The notes: generated by a model not told the origin, from the letters alone. A stretch of 64,000 nt of DNA from CAZSHG01 sp964459995 (GCA_964459995.1 CAYWOR010000011.1:1-64000), one strand, 5' to 3'; positions 33,604 through 45,400 are shown, counted from the first letter of the stretch. Program-made: numbers and translations.

Positions 33604-34086
33604 ATGGAGAAAAAGCCTTTCTTATCGAGCGCACTTTGGCCGGGGATTATTCTTGGTTTGCTTTCGGTGATTCCGATCGTGAATTACGGGAATATCATTT
33701 GCTGTCTTTGGGTTCTTGGCGGCGGCGCGCTTGCGGCGGTGGTTTTCAATAGCGAGACTAAGAGAATAAGCACCGCAGACGGCGCGAAAGTCGGGCTTCT
33801 GGCGGGTATAATAGGCGCTTTTATCGTGGCAATCGGAAATGGAATAATGTGGTTTTTCTTCAGCGAGAATTATCTTGCCGGCCTAAACGATGTTTTCAAA
33901 ATGGGCGAACTCGATCCTGCGATGATCGATATGGCGGCCGATTTAATTAATAATCCTGTTCTCTTGATAACCATTACTCTTGTTTCGAGTTTGATAATGA
34001 ACTCAATTTTCGGCGCACTTGGCGGGTTAATCGGCGCTACGGTTCTTAATCGTAAGGCTCGCGGCGTAGGCCCTCCGGCTGATTAG
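33604..34086 (+). CDS. Small multispanning membrane protein
   Basis: A 160-residue protein with four hydrophobic helices and glycine-rich turns (ALWPGIILGLLSVIPIVNYGNIICCLWVLGGG). I use ATG 33604 after a GATAGGAAC site, nine codons inside the longest frame. The family is not recognised with certainty; it resembles DUF4199/DUF5518-like small membrane proteins in size and pattern only. It sits 8 bases after the GH57 gene. Confidence 0.65.
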   Translation: MEKKPFLSSALWPGIILGLLSVIPIVNYGNIICCLWVLGGGALAAVVFNSETKRISTADGAKVGLLAGIIGAFIVAIGNGIMWFFFSENYLAGLNDVFKMGELDPAMIDMAADLINNPVLLITITLVSSLIMNSIFGALGGLIGATVLNRKARGVGPPAD

Positions 34087-34099
34087 GAGGAGATTTTAT

Positions 34100-34753
34100 T
34101 TGAGGAAAGCAATCTGCATAATCCTCTTTCTCGCAATAACAGGTCCGGCCCTCGCTGTTATAGGTTTCCGAGCCGGCGCGGGGCAGTTCGTGCCGCAAGA
34201 CAGCATGATTAGTGAAGCCTATGCCAACGCCTATTTAGCAGATATTCGATACTCCCTCGGCGAGCCATTTTTCATTTCTGGCGGAGCATTGCTTTACAAT
34301 GTGCACAATTCTTATATTCCGATAACCCTTTCCGGAAGCACAGACATGCGTGTTGGTGCTTATAAAATCCGTCTCGACGGTTTCGGGGCATTCGCCGGGG
34401 TCGGCGTTGGAAAGCTTTTAGGTAAAAGCGGAACCGGGATATATCCCTATGCTTGTGCGGCGGTGGGGTTCATATCGCCGGTTATCAGCCAGAGATTTGA
34501 ATATTATGTCGATGGCGACACAACCACAACCTTCTACGATACGCGCGACGACCGGAACTGGGCCTTTCTGGCGACCCCATATGCGGGAATCGAGTTGAGA
34601 GTTCTCGGTATAGGGGTTTTTGTGCAGGGGAATTATCTTTGGGGGAACAGTGTGTCCTACGAGGCTCACGAAGTGAATGGTATCGAGGTTTTTCCGGCGG
34701 GCAAAATCACTCCCTCGGGTTGGATACTTTTTGTCGGCGTTGTCATCGATTAG
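34100..34753 (+). CDS. Outer-membrane beta-barrel protein
   Basis: The 217-residue protein has a signal peptide (MRKAICIILFLAITGPALA) and then alternating strands rich in glycine and aromatics (AGAGQFVPQ, YACAAVGF, WAFLATPYAGIELRVLGIGVFVQGNYLWG) up to a terminal strand GWILFVGVVID. This fits a small eight-strand OmpA/OmpW-size barrel. The start is TTG at 34100 with AGGAGGAG 8 bases upstream. Function unknown. Confidence 0.65.
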   Translation: MRKAICIILFLAITGPALAVIGFRAGAGQFVPQDSMISEAYANAYLADIRYSLGEPFFISGGALLYNVHNSYIPITLSGSTDMRVGAYKIRLDGFGAFAGVGVGKLLGKSGTGIYPYACAAVGFISPVISQRFEYYVDGDTTTTFYDTRDDRNWAFLATPYAGIELRVLGIGVFVQGNYLWGNSVSYEAHEVNGIEVFPAGKITPSGWILFVGVVID

Positions 34754-34804
34754 CATTACATATTTCACAATATATTATTTTAGATTTTAAGCTCGGAGGA
34801 AATC

Positions 34805-37531
34805 ATGTCCGACCGTAAAAGGCTTTATTTAATGGACGGCACACAATTCGCCTACCGCGCCTATTTTGCTTTTATAAACCGGCCGCTTCGTAACTCTCGC
34901 GGGTTGAACACCTCGGCGCCCTACGGCATGATACTTAGCATTTTGAAGATTCTCGACGACATTCGACCGGACGCTTTCGCTGTTGCATTCGATATCGGTA
35001 AACCAAAAGAGCGACTCGAACTTTATCCAGAATACAAATCTACGCGTGAGAAGATGCCCGACGAGCTTCGCGACTCTTTGCCCTATATCAACCGGCTCGT
35101 CGGAGCAATGAATATTCCTATTTTAGCGAAAGAGGGTGTCGAGGCGGACGATCTTATCGGCACAATCGCCAAACGTGCGGAGGAAGACGGCTGGGAGGTT
35201 GTCCTCGTTACTGGCGACAAAGATTTTCTGCAGTTGGTGAATGAGCATATCAGCATTCTAGCGCCCAGCAAGGGGGCTTTGCCGACTGAGGTTTATAATT
35301 TCGAGAATGCTGTGCGCAAATTCGATATCCCCCCTGAAAAGATTGTAGATTTTCTCGCGCTTATGGGCGATAGCTCGGATAATGTGCCCGGAGTAGCTGG
35401 AATTGGGCAAAAGACAGCCGCTAAATTATTGTCTGATTATGATAATCTTGATGATGTATATAATCATATTGAGGAAATTGGCGGTTCGACGGCGAAAAAG
35501 CTTGCGGAAAACCGTAATATGGCCTATTTATCGCGCAAACTTGTTACGATAGACACCGATGTGGATTTCGATTTCGATTGGGAAATGGCTCTGATTTCGC
35601 AACCCGATTATGAGAGATTGATTCCTGTTTTGGAGGAATTAGAGTTTACTTCACTATTGGATAGATTTCATCAGGAATGGGGCGGCGAAAAGTGCGAGGG
35701 AAAGAGCGATATCTGCATCGAGTATGTGCTTGTCGATAATGAACAGAAGCTTGAATCGCTTGTCGAGAAGCTTCGAGGCGCGGAGCGATTTGCAATCGAC
35801 ACGGAGACAACGAGCCAACAGCCTATGGTGGCGGATTTGGTGGGAATCAGCTTTGCAGTCGAGGAGGGAAGGTCATATTACCTTCCGCTGGCGCATCGCC
35901 GCGCTGGAGATATGTTTGTGGACGATTCGCTTAATTTGCCGATGGCGAGAACGCTCCGATTATTGAAACCTATTCTCGAAGATGAAAGAATAGGTAAAAC
36001 CGGCCAAAATCTCAAATATGACTATGTTGTGCTGAAACGCGCTGGAATCGAGCTTGCGGGAATCGACGGCGACACGATGATCGCAGATTATTTGCTTTCG
36101 CCGGGAGCATATGAGCATGGGCTGGATGTCCTTTCTTTGAAGCATCTGGGGCATCGGATGCAAAGTTACAAAGAGCTGGTTTCAGACGGCAAAGGGGAGC
36201 TTTCGATTGCGGAAATCGAGCCTTCGCGTGTGGCGAGATATGCGGGCGAGGATGCGGAAATAGCACTTCGGCTGTCGAACAAGCTCGAAAGGGAGCTTCG
36301 CGAGGTCAATTTGTATGAATTGTATCGGACTTTGGAGGTGCCTCTGATTAGAGTCCTCGCTGAGATGCAGATTTCTGGAGTGCGCTTGGACAAGGCATTT
36401 CTGGGCGATTTATCGGTCAAACTAAAGAGCGAGTTGGCCGATTTGGAATCGAAAATATATACTACTGCGGGGGAAGAATTCAATATCGGGTCGCCAAAAC
36501 AGCTTGCTGAGATACTTTTCGACAAACTCGGCCTTCCGGTGCAGAAAAAAACCAAGACCGGCTATTCGACCGACTCGGAGGTGCTCGAAACCCTATCGGT
36601 TATGCATCCCCTGCCGAAAATGATAACCTCATACAGGGAGCTTGCAAAGCTTATCAACACCTATCTCGATGCCCTGCCGTCGATGGTTTTGCGAGAGACC
36701 GGCCGAATCCATCCGACATTTCAGCAAGCGGCGACAAGCACGGGCAGGCTTTCTTGTAAGGATCCGAATCTTCAGAATATACCGGTGCGCGGCGAGATTG
36801 GACGTGAGGTTCGTAAAGCCTTTCTTCCGGCGGATGGTAACCTATTGATTTCGGCAGATTATTCCCAAATCGAACTGAGAATGATGGCGCATATTTCTGG
36901 CGATGACAATTTAATTCGCGCCTTTCGCGAGGGACGCGATATTCATGCCGACACGGCCTCGCGCATCTTTGGAGTCGATATTGATTCGATAACTCCGAAT
37001 CAACGAAGAATGGCGAAGGTGATAAATTTTGGGGTGATTTACGGGATGACGCCTTGGGGGGTAGCAGGAAGGCTTGGGATCGAGTTTTCCGAGGCACGCA
37101 AGTTTGTGGATGCTTATTTTGAAAGGTATCCCGGAATCGAAAAATACATGGATGAGGCTCCGAAAAAGGCCGAAGAACAGGGTTTTGTCGAGACGATTCT
37201 TGGCAGGCGGCGTTATTTCGGGGATTTGAAAAAATCGAGCGGAATGAAGTCCTTTCTGAAAAGGGCGGCGATAAACACGCCGATTCAAGGTTCCGCGGCG
37301 GATTTGATAAAGATCGCGATGTTGAGGATTTTTGAAAGGCTCGACAAAGATGAATTGAGGTCAAAAATGATCTTGACCGTGCATGACGAGCTTGTTTTCG
37401 ACGCACTGGAATCTGAAGTCGAGCGGGTTTGCGCCATAGCTGAAGAATGCATGGTATCAGCTATGGAGCTTTCGGTGCCTTTGGTTGTGGAAATTGGCGT
37501 TGGCGGGGATTGGCTCGGGGCGCATGAATAA
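34805..37531 (+). CDS. polA: DNA polymerase I
   Basis: A full-length 908-residue enzyme. The N-terminal 5'-nuclease (~1-290) has MDGTQFAYRAYFAF, EADDLIGT, TGDKDFLQL and the H3TH region. The central 3'-5' exonuclease keeps its acidic residues (AIDTETTSQQP, YAGEDAEIAL), so proofreading is likely active. The polymerase domain shows motif A (DYSQIELRMMAH), motif B (RRMAKVINFGVIYGMTPWG) and motif C (VHDELVF). It acts in Okazaki-fragment processing and repair. GGAGG precedes ATG 34805. Confidence 0.98.
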   Translation: MSDRKRLYLMDGTQFAYRAYFAFINRPLRNSRGLNTSAPYGMILSILKILDDIRPDAFAVAFDIGKPKERLELYPEYKSTREKMPDELRDSLPYINRLVGAMNIPILAKEGVEADDLIGTIAKRAEEDGWEVVLVTGDKDFLQLVNEHISILAPSKGALPTEVYNFENAVRKFDIPPEKIVDFLALMGDSSDNVPGVAGIGQKTAAKLLSDYDNLDDVYNHIEEIGGSTAKKLAENRNMAYLSRKLVTIDTDVDFDFDWEMALISQPDYERLIPVLEELEFTSLLDRFHQEWGGEKCEGKSDICIEYVLVDNEQKLESLVEKLRGAERFAIDTETTSQQPMVADLVGISFAVEEGRSYYLPLAHRRAGDMFVDDSLNLPMARTLRLLKPILEDERIGKTGQNLKYDYVVLKRAGIELAGIDGDTMIADYLLSPGAYEHGLDVLSLKHLGHRMQSYKELVSDGKGELSIAEIEPSRVARYAGEDAEIALRLSNKLERELREVNLYELYRTLEVPLIRVLAEMQISGVRLDKAFLGDLSVKLKSELADLESKIYTTAGEEFNIGSPKQLAEILFDKLGLPVQKKTKTGYSTDSEVLETLSVMHPLPKMITSYRELAKLINTYLDALPSMVLRETGRIHPTFQQAATSTGRLSCKDPNLQNIPVRGEIGREVRKAFLPADGNLLISADYSQIELRMMAHISGDDNLIRAFREGRDIHADTASRIFGVDIDSITPNQRRMAKVINFGVIYGMTPWGVAGRLGIEFSEARKFVDAYFERYPGIEKYMDEAPKKAEEQGFVETILGRRRYFGDLKKSSGMKSFLKRAAINTPIQGSAADLIKIAMLRIFERLDKDELRSKMILTVHDELVFDALESEVERVCAIAEECMVSAMELSVPLVVEIGVGGDWLGAHE

Positions 37532-37535
37532 AAAA

Positions 37536-37555
37536 GCGGCTCATTTCTGAGCCGC
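37536..37555. terminator. Perfect hairpin after polA
   Basis: An 8-bp perfect stem (37536-37543 with 37548-37555) and a 4-base loop start 5 bases after the polA stop. Six A precede it and there is no T tract after it, so on the plus strand it is not a classical terminator; read on the minus strand it is. It may protect the mRNA 3' end. Confidence 0.5.
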
Positions 37556-37883
37556 CGCGGGGTTGCAACCTTTGCCATTAAGGAGGATGGGAAGTTGCTC
37601 AATAGCTGTTATGCAATTTAAGTGCCATTTTAAAGTAAATGTTTCATCTTATTGATTTGCATAGTGTTACAATCATTGCCGTTATACACGGCTTTAGTTT
37701 TTGGGGAATATTTCACAAATTGCATTAGGGGTTTGGCGTTTTTGCCCAAGCCTATCAAAGATATTCCCCTTTGTTACAAGTATATTCAAAAGTCGATGCA
37801 AACCTATTGATTATATTCTTTTTTTCGATATATTCTCCGTTCGTTAGAAGAAGTGTTGCGATTCTTTGCCTGTTTGGAGAAAT
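37556..37883. other. Long intergenic region before the TrmB-like gene
   Basis: About 330 bases without a gene, AT-rich. It contains a 9-bp inverted repeat (GGGGAATAT at 37703-37711 and ATATTCCCC at 37761-37769) with a 49-base spacer, and a possible promoter, TTGATT (37807-37812), 16 bases, TATATT (37829-37834). No tRNA or small open frame with a ribosome binding site was recognised. Confidence 0.5.
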
Positions 37884-38684
37884 ATGAAACATCTGATGCA
37901 AAACCTTGGTTTCAGCGAAGGCGAGGCAATTTTATATTCGAGGCTTCTCGAGATTGGTAGTTGCACGATTTCAGAGTGTTTGAAGGGGCTTGATTTAAGC
38001 CGACCTCACGCCTATTCTCTTATGAGAAACCTTGTCAAAAGCGGACTTGTGGCCGAGGAAGCCGGAAAACCCAACAGATATCACGCTATCCCTCCTCAAA
38101 TCTCACTGGAATATTTGGCGAGTTCTAAATTCAAAGAGCTCGAGACTGAAAAAGAAAGGTTCGTGGGCAATTTAGAGCTGTTAAAACTCGAGGCAATGAA
38201 GTCATTTAGTAATGTTTTTAAGAGCGAATCCGAAGTTGGGCCGGATATGCTTATTTTTAGGGGGCCTAATCTTATCGTCGAATGGGCGAAAAAGCTCAAA
38301 GGCAATTTAAAAGGATGTCTTAGAGTTATTTCAAAAAAGCCGCTTATAATGAAAATGGTCGGTGCGGAGGATATAGAAACCAAAGCGAATGTTACCAGAA
38401 AAATCCTTTGCGAGACCGAACTTACGTTAGATACGGAGTTTGTGGACTATTTGAATAAAGAGCTTGAGATTGGAAATGCAGAAATTAAATATTCTGATTG
38501 TTTGCCGATAAAACTTGCCATTTTCGACGATTTTGCGGCGATAATTACCCTCAATTTAAGCTCGGAGCCGGATAATTTTCTTCTGTTTCTCACCCAAAAT
38601 CGCGAGTTGGTAACTTTCCTAACGGTAGCTTTCGATTGTATTTGGGAAAATTCGAAGCTTTTTTCACCCAAATCCAATAGTTAG
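37884..38684 (+). CDS. TrmB-like transcriptional regulator
   Basis: The 266-residue protein has an N-terminal winged helix (LGFSEGEAILYSRLLEIGSCTISECLKGLDLSRPHAYSLMRNLVKSGLVAEEAGKPNRYHAIPP), then a coiled segment and a PLD-like effector region (GPDMLIFRGPNLIVEWAKKLKGNLKGCLRVISKKP). This is the TrmB plan, common in archaea and patchy in bacteria, usually for sugar or central-carbon control. I chose ATG 37884 after TGGAGAAAT. The target is unknown. Its last codons overlap the convergent gene at 38681. Confidence 0.8.
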   Translation: MKHLMQNLGFSEGEAILYSRLLEIGSCTISECLKGLDLSRPHAYSLMRNLVKSGLVAEEAGKPNRYHAIPPQISLEYLASSKFKELETEKERFVGNLELLKLEAMKSFSNVFKSESEVGPDMLIFRGPNLIVEWAKKLKGNLKGCLRVISKKPLIMKMVGAEDIETKANVTRKILCETELTLDTEFVDYLNKELEIGNAEIKYSDCLPIKLAIFDDFAAIITLNLSSEPDNFLLFLTQNRELVTFLTVAFDCIWENSKLFSPKSNS

Positions 38685-39307
38685 GGGAATATTCTTTTCC
38701 CGAAGGCGTTTTTGCCCACCGAATTATCGAAAATCTCCTCGATTCTGAATAAATATGCCGGTCTGTCGCCCCACTTCTCGATATTCGAACCGTGATAGAC
38801 ATCGTGCTGTGCGTTAAGAAATTCGTGAATGGAATCGCCGATATGAATCTCGGCACGGCAACGCAATTCATAGGAAATCACCGGTGGTTGGTAGAACAAC
38901 AATGTCGCATGGTTGTTGTCCTTCAGGTTGATCCATGTGTGATCTAATGCGAGCTCGAGCGTTCCAATAACCGAGAAATCGATGATTTCATCTTTGCCCT
39001 CGTCCCAGACAAGCTTGTGAAGAAGTTCGAGGCCTCTCGCGGAGTAGTTGGCGTCTGCTGGGCTTTGGATGTGGTCTTTATATTTTGCGAGAATATCGTC
39101 GATGAACTCTGCTTTTGGGATGAAACCCACCCCTTTAATGCTTCCGTTGAGACCTGCGGGGCCATCGGTGATTATCGCCGGAGTGTGTCTTGTGAACCCT
39201 AAGAAGAAAGCGTCGTGCGAGATTTTTTCTCCGGAGAGCTGTTTTCTAACAAGTTCTGCGCGCTGATGATAAGCCCAGTCGATGAATTTTCTCGGTATCT
39301 GCTCCAT
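38681..39307 (-). CDS. Probable flavin split-barrel-like protein
   Basis: A 208-residue soluble protein with AGGAGCG before its ATG. The part from residue ~105 (GTLELALDHTWINLKDNNHATLLFYQPPVISYELRCRAEIH...NIEKWGDRPAYLFRIEEIFDNS) has the strand order and the 'yeLr.rAeih... pA...ri.eIfd' pattern of pyridoxamine-phosphate-oxidase-like split barrels, but the similarity is weak. It may bind FMN or another cofactor. The four terminal bases overlap the end of the TrmB-like gene. Confidence 0.55.
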   Translation of the reverse strand: MEQIPRKFIDWAYHQRAELVRKQLSGEKISHDAFFLGFTRHTPAIITDGPAGLNGSIKGVGFIPKAEFIDDILAKYKDHIQSPADANYSARGLELLHKLVWDEGKDEIIDFSVIGTLELALDHTWINLKDNNHATLLFYQPPVISYELRCRAEIHIGDSIHEFLNAQHDVYHGSNIEKWGDRPAYLFRIEEIFDNSVGKNAFGKRIFP

Positions 39308-39381
39308 TTCGCTCCTTTTTTGGTAATATCGTTCTGTCGGTGTAGTTCGACAAGGGAAATTTGCGGCGGATAGATAATCGC

Positions 39382-39410
39382 TTGCATTTTGAAATGTCTT
39401 AACTTAATAT
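39382..39410 (+). promoter_or_regulatory. Possible promoter of the 3128-aa protein gene
   Basis: TTGCAT (39382-39387), a 17-base spacer and TAATAT (39405-39410), 33 bases before the start. Moderate match. Confidence 0.35.
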
Positions 39411-39443
39411 ATGTATATATCTTTTGTTCGAGGAGGAGTTGAT

Positions 39444-42400
39444 ATGAATTGTTGCGATAGATTCCCAAAAAAATCTTTTGTTCTTCTGCTCTCGCTCGTT
39501 CTGTGCGGATTGATTTTAGCTCAGGGCTTGCGAATCGAGAACGCGAATGTTCGCGGAAGAGGCGGCCGTGAGATAACTTTCTACCGTCCGCATGCACCGG
39601 AAGACGCATGGTGGTATTCTTCCGATGTTGAATGTGTGCACGATGTCGGCTGTGTGGATGTCGTATTCTGTATGGATACATCCGGCAGTATGGCGGGAAC
39701 AATAAATAATCTTCAGGATGAGATCGACAGGTTTGCTTATAACATAGCTTCCGTAGGGTTTGGATATGCATTTGGTTTAGTAACATATTCAGAGACGGTA
39801 AATTTTCCCCATGGTTCGACTTTAGTCGAGGATTTGGGGGCATTTTCGGCTATATTGGATGAAGCCCGAAGCGGAGATGGCGGCTGGGAGCACCATTCCG
39901 ATGCAATTTATCAGGCGATAATGAATTTCAACTGGCGCCCGGGATGCGAGCATGTCGTTGTTCTAATTTCGGACGAGTGCGATGATGCAAGCACAGTAAC
40001 GCCCTCTGCGACTATTGCGCAAATTCTTTCGTGGGGAGGGTTTGTTTATATTCTCAGTGCAGATTGCGGCGATGTGGATGATTTCCGCGATTATTGCGAC
40101 ACCAGCAACGGCAAATGGTTCAACTATAGCACTTCGACTTTGAATGATGTCTTTGATCAGATCGTCGATGACATCGCAGACGTTGTCGAGATAAACATTA
40201 CGGTTACAAACACGTCGGGTGGCGCGATGAATCCAATCACCGCGACTTTGATTCCCGATTTCTGCATTATGGTGGGCGATTCACCTAATCCCCAGCCCTA
40301 TGGCCCTGTGCCGAACGGTGCGAGCCATACTTTTGTATGGGATGTCGAAGAGATTCCGGGGTGTGCCGGATGGGGCGACTGTTTTATAATAAGGGTTGCT
40401 GGCGGCGCTTATGTCGATTCTATTGTCGGGTGCCTATGGGTGGAGGATTGCGGATGCCCGGGGCCTGAGGCGGTTTTTGTTTGCCCCGAGGGAAGCGGAA
40501 ACTGGACTGCCTGCCGCGATCAGTATATCGAAATCGAATATGTTGGTTATATCGGTGTCGATCCGAACAGCCTCTGCATTCGGGTAAACGGAGTAAATCA
40601 TTGTTATCCGGCATCGCCGAATCTGACATGGACACCCGGTTTTCGGGGCGGGACACTGCGTTTTACGCCGACACCTCCCGGATGGAACCATCTACAAACG
40701 GTTAATGTGCAATGTTTATCCGGCAATGATGCGACCGGATGCCCTCAAAGATTCTTCCCAGAATCGAACTTCAGGGTGGATATAAAGCCTCCAAGACCTA
40801 TTTGGTGGGAACATCACGACGCCACATGGTGGCCGCCATCGCCGGCATGGCGTGAAGCTCACGACGGCTCAGTATCATGGCAACCAGCCTGCGGCTCAAC
40901 AGTTGATGATACGACGCATATTATAATCTATGCGTTGTTGCATGATGACGGCGTTGGAATGACACCTTTGGACGCGATTTTATCGAGCCTCGATTTTAGT
41001 GAGCTTGCGGGGCTTGATTTTATCGGTTTATGGACGAGTTTGACCTCGATTAACGTTACAGTTAACGGGATTCCTTTCGTTCCGGGGTTTCCGATTCCGG
41101 GGCATTTTAGCAGAACTGTCGATCTCGATTATGCAACATATCTACTTCATCCGGCTTCGTGGTTCGGTGGTTGGGCGGTTGCATGCACAATTCGTGCGGA
41201 CAGCGCGGGGATACTCGGTTTGGCCTTTCTTACCGGCGGGGAAATCGAGATTTGTCTTAATGCGAACGATCTCGTTGAAGCTTCGGGGTGTATGCCCTGC
41301 GACAATGACACGCAATGGTGTTGCACATACTATTTGTCAGCGGATTTGCCATTGGTGGCTAATGCCGGGCCGGATAAATATATCTGTTCGGGGAGTTCGG
41401 TAATAATAGGCGGAACACCTGCCGCTGGGGGCGGAACAGAGCCTTATAACTACTCATGGAGCCCATCGACGGGCTTATCAAACCCGAATATCGCGAATCC
41501 GATAGCTTCGCCGACAACAACTACGACATATACACTGACCGTTACAGATGCCGCCTCAGGTGTCGCCACGGATAATATGACAGTTTATGTTTCGAATCCT
41601 GTGGCTAATGCCGGGCCGGACGACACTCTTTGCGCTGGTTCATATGTTATGCTTGGCGGCTCACCGACAGGCTCGGGCGGTTTTCCGCCTTTGTCATACA
41701 GCTGGCAACCGGCGGGGCTTTTGGCTTCGCCTACTTCTGCAAATCCGATGTTTATAACGAGCATGAGTTGGGGCGATACATCGTTTACTTTCATTGTAAC
41801 GGTGACAGACACCCTTGGTTGCACCGATGTTGACACGGTTCGCATAGTAATCGATAATGTTGATGCGGATGCAGGGCCTGATCAGCGGGTTTGTCTCGGT
41901 GGTTCGGTTACTCTCGGAGGAAGCCCGACTGCTTCGGGCGGAGTTCCGCCCTATACATATCATTGGTATGAATACCCCGGGGGGGCGATGATTTCGACCG
42001 ACCCGAATCCTGTGGTTACCCCATCCGCAACCACAACTTATGTTGTTCAGATAAACGGCGGAGAGCCGTATTGCATGGCGGCGGATACCTGCATAGTTTA
42101 TGTAGTCGAGGTTTTCGCAGATGCAGGGCCGGATCAGAGCGTTTGTTTGGGATCGAGTGTGACTATCGGCGGTTCACCGACTGCCTCTGGAAGCGGCGGA
42201 TATAGCTATTCATGGATCTCGGTGCCGGCGGGATTTGTTTCGGCTGTTTCGAATCCGATGGTCTCACCGACTGGAAACACACGATATATAGTTACAGTTA
42301 CCGATTCTATCGGTTGCACCGATATCGATACGGTTTTCGTGGAGGTTTTTCCTGCGCCTTTCGGATGGGTTTCGGTGCCGAGTTTCTGCGGTGGTGTAAC

Positions 42401-45400
42401 CTCATGTGCCTATCAATCGATTATCTGGACTATTGTCGATACTGTCGGAACGATAAACGAAGCCTCGATAAGGATTTCTGTGGACGGCACAGTCTATACA
42501 GTCGCCTCGCCTGAGGTTACAACTACCGCACATATTGGCGATTCGCTTTCGATAATGTTCTCACCGGGGTCTTCCTGGCCGCATGGTGATACAATTGTAT
42601 TCGAACTTATCAATGTAGCGAGTTTCGCCGGATGTAGCACTTTTGTCGCGCCCTGCAGTTTTATTGTCGATATCGAGCCGCCCATTGCGGATCCACTATT
42701 ACCTGCCGATGGAAGCACAGTTTTCGTCGTTCCCGATTCGGTGGGGGCGTTCATCTCGGATTTCCCGGCGGGGGTCGATCCGCTATCGTTCAATTATATC
42801 ACCATAACCGTAAATGGTCTTCCTGCAACAGGATGGACTTATACATGGACGGGTGGCTATTTGGGGTTCAATAACTTGGTGCTTTCCGAGGGCGACAGTG
42901 TGGTCATCTGTCTCGATAGTCTTTTCGACGATCCGGATTACGATTATTGTGCCCATAACGACACGAGCTTATGCTGGTGGTTTGTGATCATGCCTTGCGA
43001 TGTCGAGGTTACAGCCTCGCCGGACACAATAATCTGCGGAAGCGGAGATATTGTTCTGAATGCCGATGTCGAAGGCGGAAGCGGTTTCTTCACATACGAA
43101 TGGCGGCCCGCGGTTGGTCTCGACGACCCGACTCTGGCGAATCCCACGGCGATTGTTGAATCGACAATTACTTATGTGGTCGAGGTTTACGATGAATCGC
43201 TGATGTGCAGTGCATATGACACCGCGACGATAATCGTATCGAACCCGATTGCAAACGCCGGCCCGGACGGGATTATCTGCCCATTTTCGATAGTGCCGTT
43301 GGGGTGTAATCCGGCTGTTACGGGCGGTCTTCCGCCATACAGCTTTGAATGGATGAATTCGACGGGCGCGGTGATTTACACCGTGGAAAATCCGCTTCAT
43401 TCATTCGGCGATACGGACGAGTGGTTTGTGCTTCATGTCGTGGATTCGCTGGGTTGCGAGGCATGGGACACGGTGTTCTTCGATGTCGATGTCGAAGAAA
43501 TAACCTCTTTCGATTTCATCTCGCCATTGCCGGACGATACTCTTCCCGCGGGAGAAGTTTATTTCGAGTGGGAGGTCGAGCCTTCGGGCGGTTATCTGTA
43601 TGATTTTATCCTCGATGGCGCGGTTGTTTTCAGCCGTATCGATTCGAATCATGTTACGCTCGATTTTCCATGCGGCGAAAGCCATTTCTGGACTGTTGTG
43701 GTCTGGCGTGAGTGTTTCCACGACTATGTAGCTTGCGGAGAGACGACATCGACGGTGTTTATCGATAGCTTAGCTTATCCTTTCGACCCGCCTTTCCATA
43801 TGGAGGATTGCGGTGAGCCTTATGCTGTCGCGGTTCACGTTCCGGACGGCGACTGGACGGCATGTAATCCGGATTCCATCGTGGCTTATATTATCGACTC
43901 TGTGGGGATAATCGAATCGTCGATTATGATGACGGTGAACGGCACGAGTTATCGGACATCTGACCCTGAGCTAAGCTGGGATGGCGTATCTACGCTGGTT
44001 TTCCGGCCTTCGGTTATTTGGGCTGACGGCGAGATTGTTACGGTTTGCGTCGATAGCGCTGTGAATTTGGATTCGATTGAGCTTGTAGCGAGGGTTTGCT
44101 GGGAGTTTTATATCGACCGTAGCGCGCCTCAGATAGTAAGCATTTCACCGACTCCTTTTTCGGAAATCCCAACTACAGTTAGCACTGTGCGCGTTTGTGT
44201 CCGCGATATGCTTTCCGGGCTCGATTCGCTTATAATCGATGTCGATGGAGTTCTTTATGAACTCGGTGCCTTTGGGTGTGTCGATACTGTGGTTTGTAAC
44301 AATTTCCCGATAGGTCCGCTTTCTCCGGGGGATGTCGTTGATGTTAATCTTATCCGTGCCACCGATTGTCCCGACTGGTGCGGCCCGAATGTTCTGGACA
44401 GCGTTTGGGATTACCTCGTAAGCGATTGTGATATCGAGATAACATTTGATTTGGGCATCGCGGAAACATTGATTTGCCATCCGGATTCTCTGCCGGTGGT
44501 GTTCGAGCTGACGACGACCGTTACTGGCGGGACTGCACCATTTACATATTGGAATTCGATGGAGGGGATTGTCGGGCCTACGCATGTTGGCGATCCGACA
44601 TATAATCTCGATCATTCGACATTGATAAGCATTGTTGTTGAAGATGCCGCGGGATGTAGAGATACCGCTTCGATGGTTGTTTATATCAGCGATTTGCAGG
44701 CCTATGCCGGCCCAGATTTCTCGATTTGCGAGGGTGACACAGCTACAATAGGCTGTCCAGATTGGTGGTGGATAGGATTCCATGTTGGAACGGTAACCGG
44801 TTGGTGGACGAATGAAGACGGCTCTTTCCTGTCGGATGAAACAACTCCGCTGGTTTGGCCGGATGTTACAACCTCGTATATTCTGCATGTTGTTGATTCA
44901 GTAGGTTGCGAAGATACCGATACTATCACGGTTTTTCGCCATCACGAAGCACCCGGTGCATTCACCGGGCTTTATCCACCGCCGGATGCTATGTTGCCGC
45001 CGGGAGATATTACTATTATCTGGAGCGACGCCGGAGGGGTTCCTCCTGCCCAGTATCATCTGATAATCGATGGTGTAGATACAGTAGCGAGAGGGATTTC
45101 GGACACCTTCTTTACTGTGAATTATCCCTGCGGACACACCCATTCGTGGGAGGTTATCGCCTATAACATTTGCGCGAGTGAATATGTAGTTTTCTGCGAT
45201 TCTTTCATGGCCGCCGGTGCACATGATTCTGGGTCGGTATGGTATCATCTTCCAGATACATTCGGCGGAATCGACACAAGCGCATACGATCCGATTTTCC
45301 ATACACATCCCTGCGAGGGGCCATCGGCTGTTTACTCCCATGTCCCCACCGGCGACTGGACAGCCTGTAATCCGGATTCAGTTGTGTGGATACTTGGCGA

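Noticed and set aside
37534..37883. tRNA or small RNA gene in the longest intergenic stretch
   Set aside because: No cloverleaf or CCA end could be traced, and the region is AT-rich without conserved RNA motifs that I can recognise.
39365..39390. Possible second sigma-54 promoter before the 3128-aa gene (GG, 10 bases, GC)
   Set aside because: Only the dinucleotide spacing fits; the flanking bases do not match TGGCAC or TTGCA, and no phased half-sites are upstream.
41340..42350. Periodic DNA similarity that could suggest a CRISPR-like or satellite array
   Set aside because: The repeats are degenerate at DNA level but conserved as PKD-type protein repeats, so they are coding repeats.
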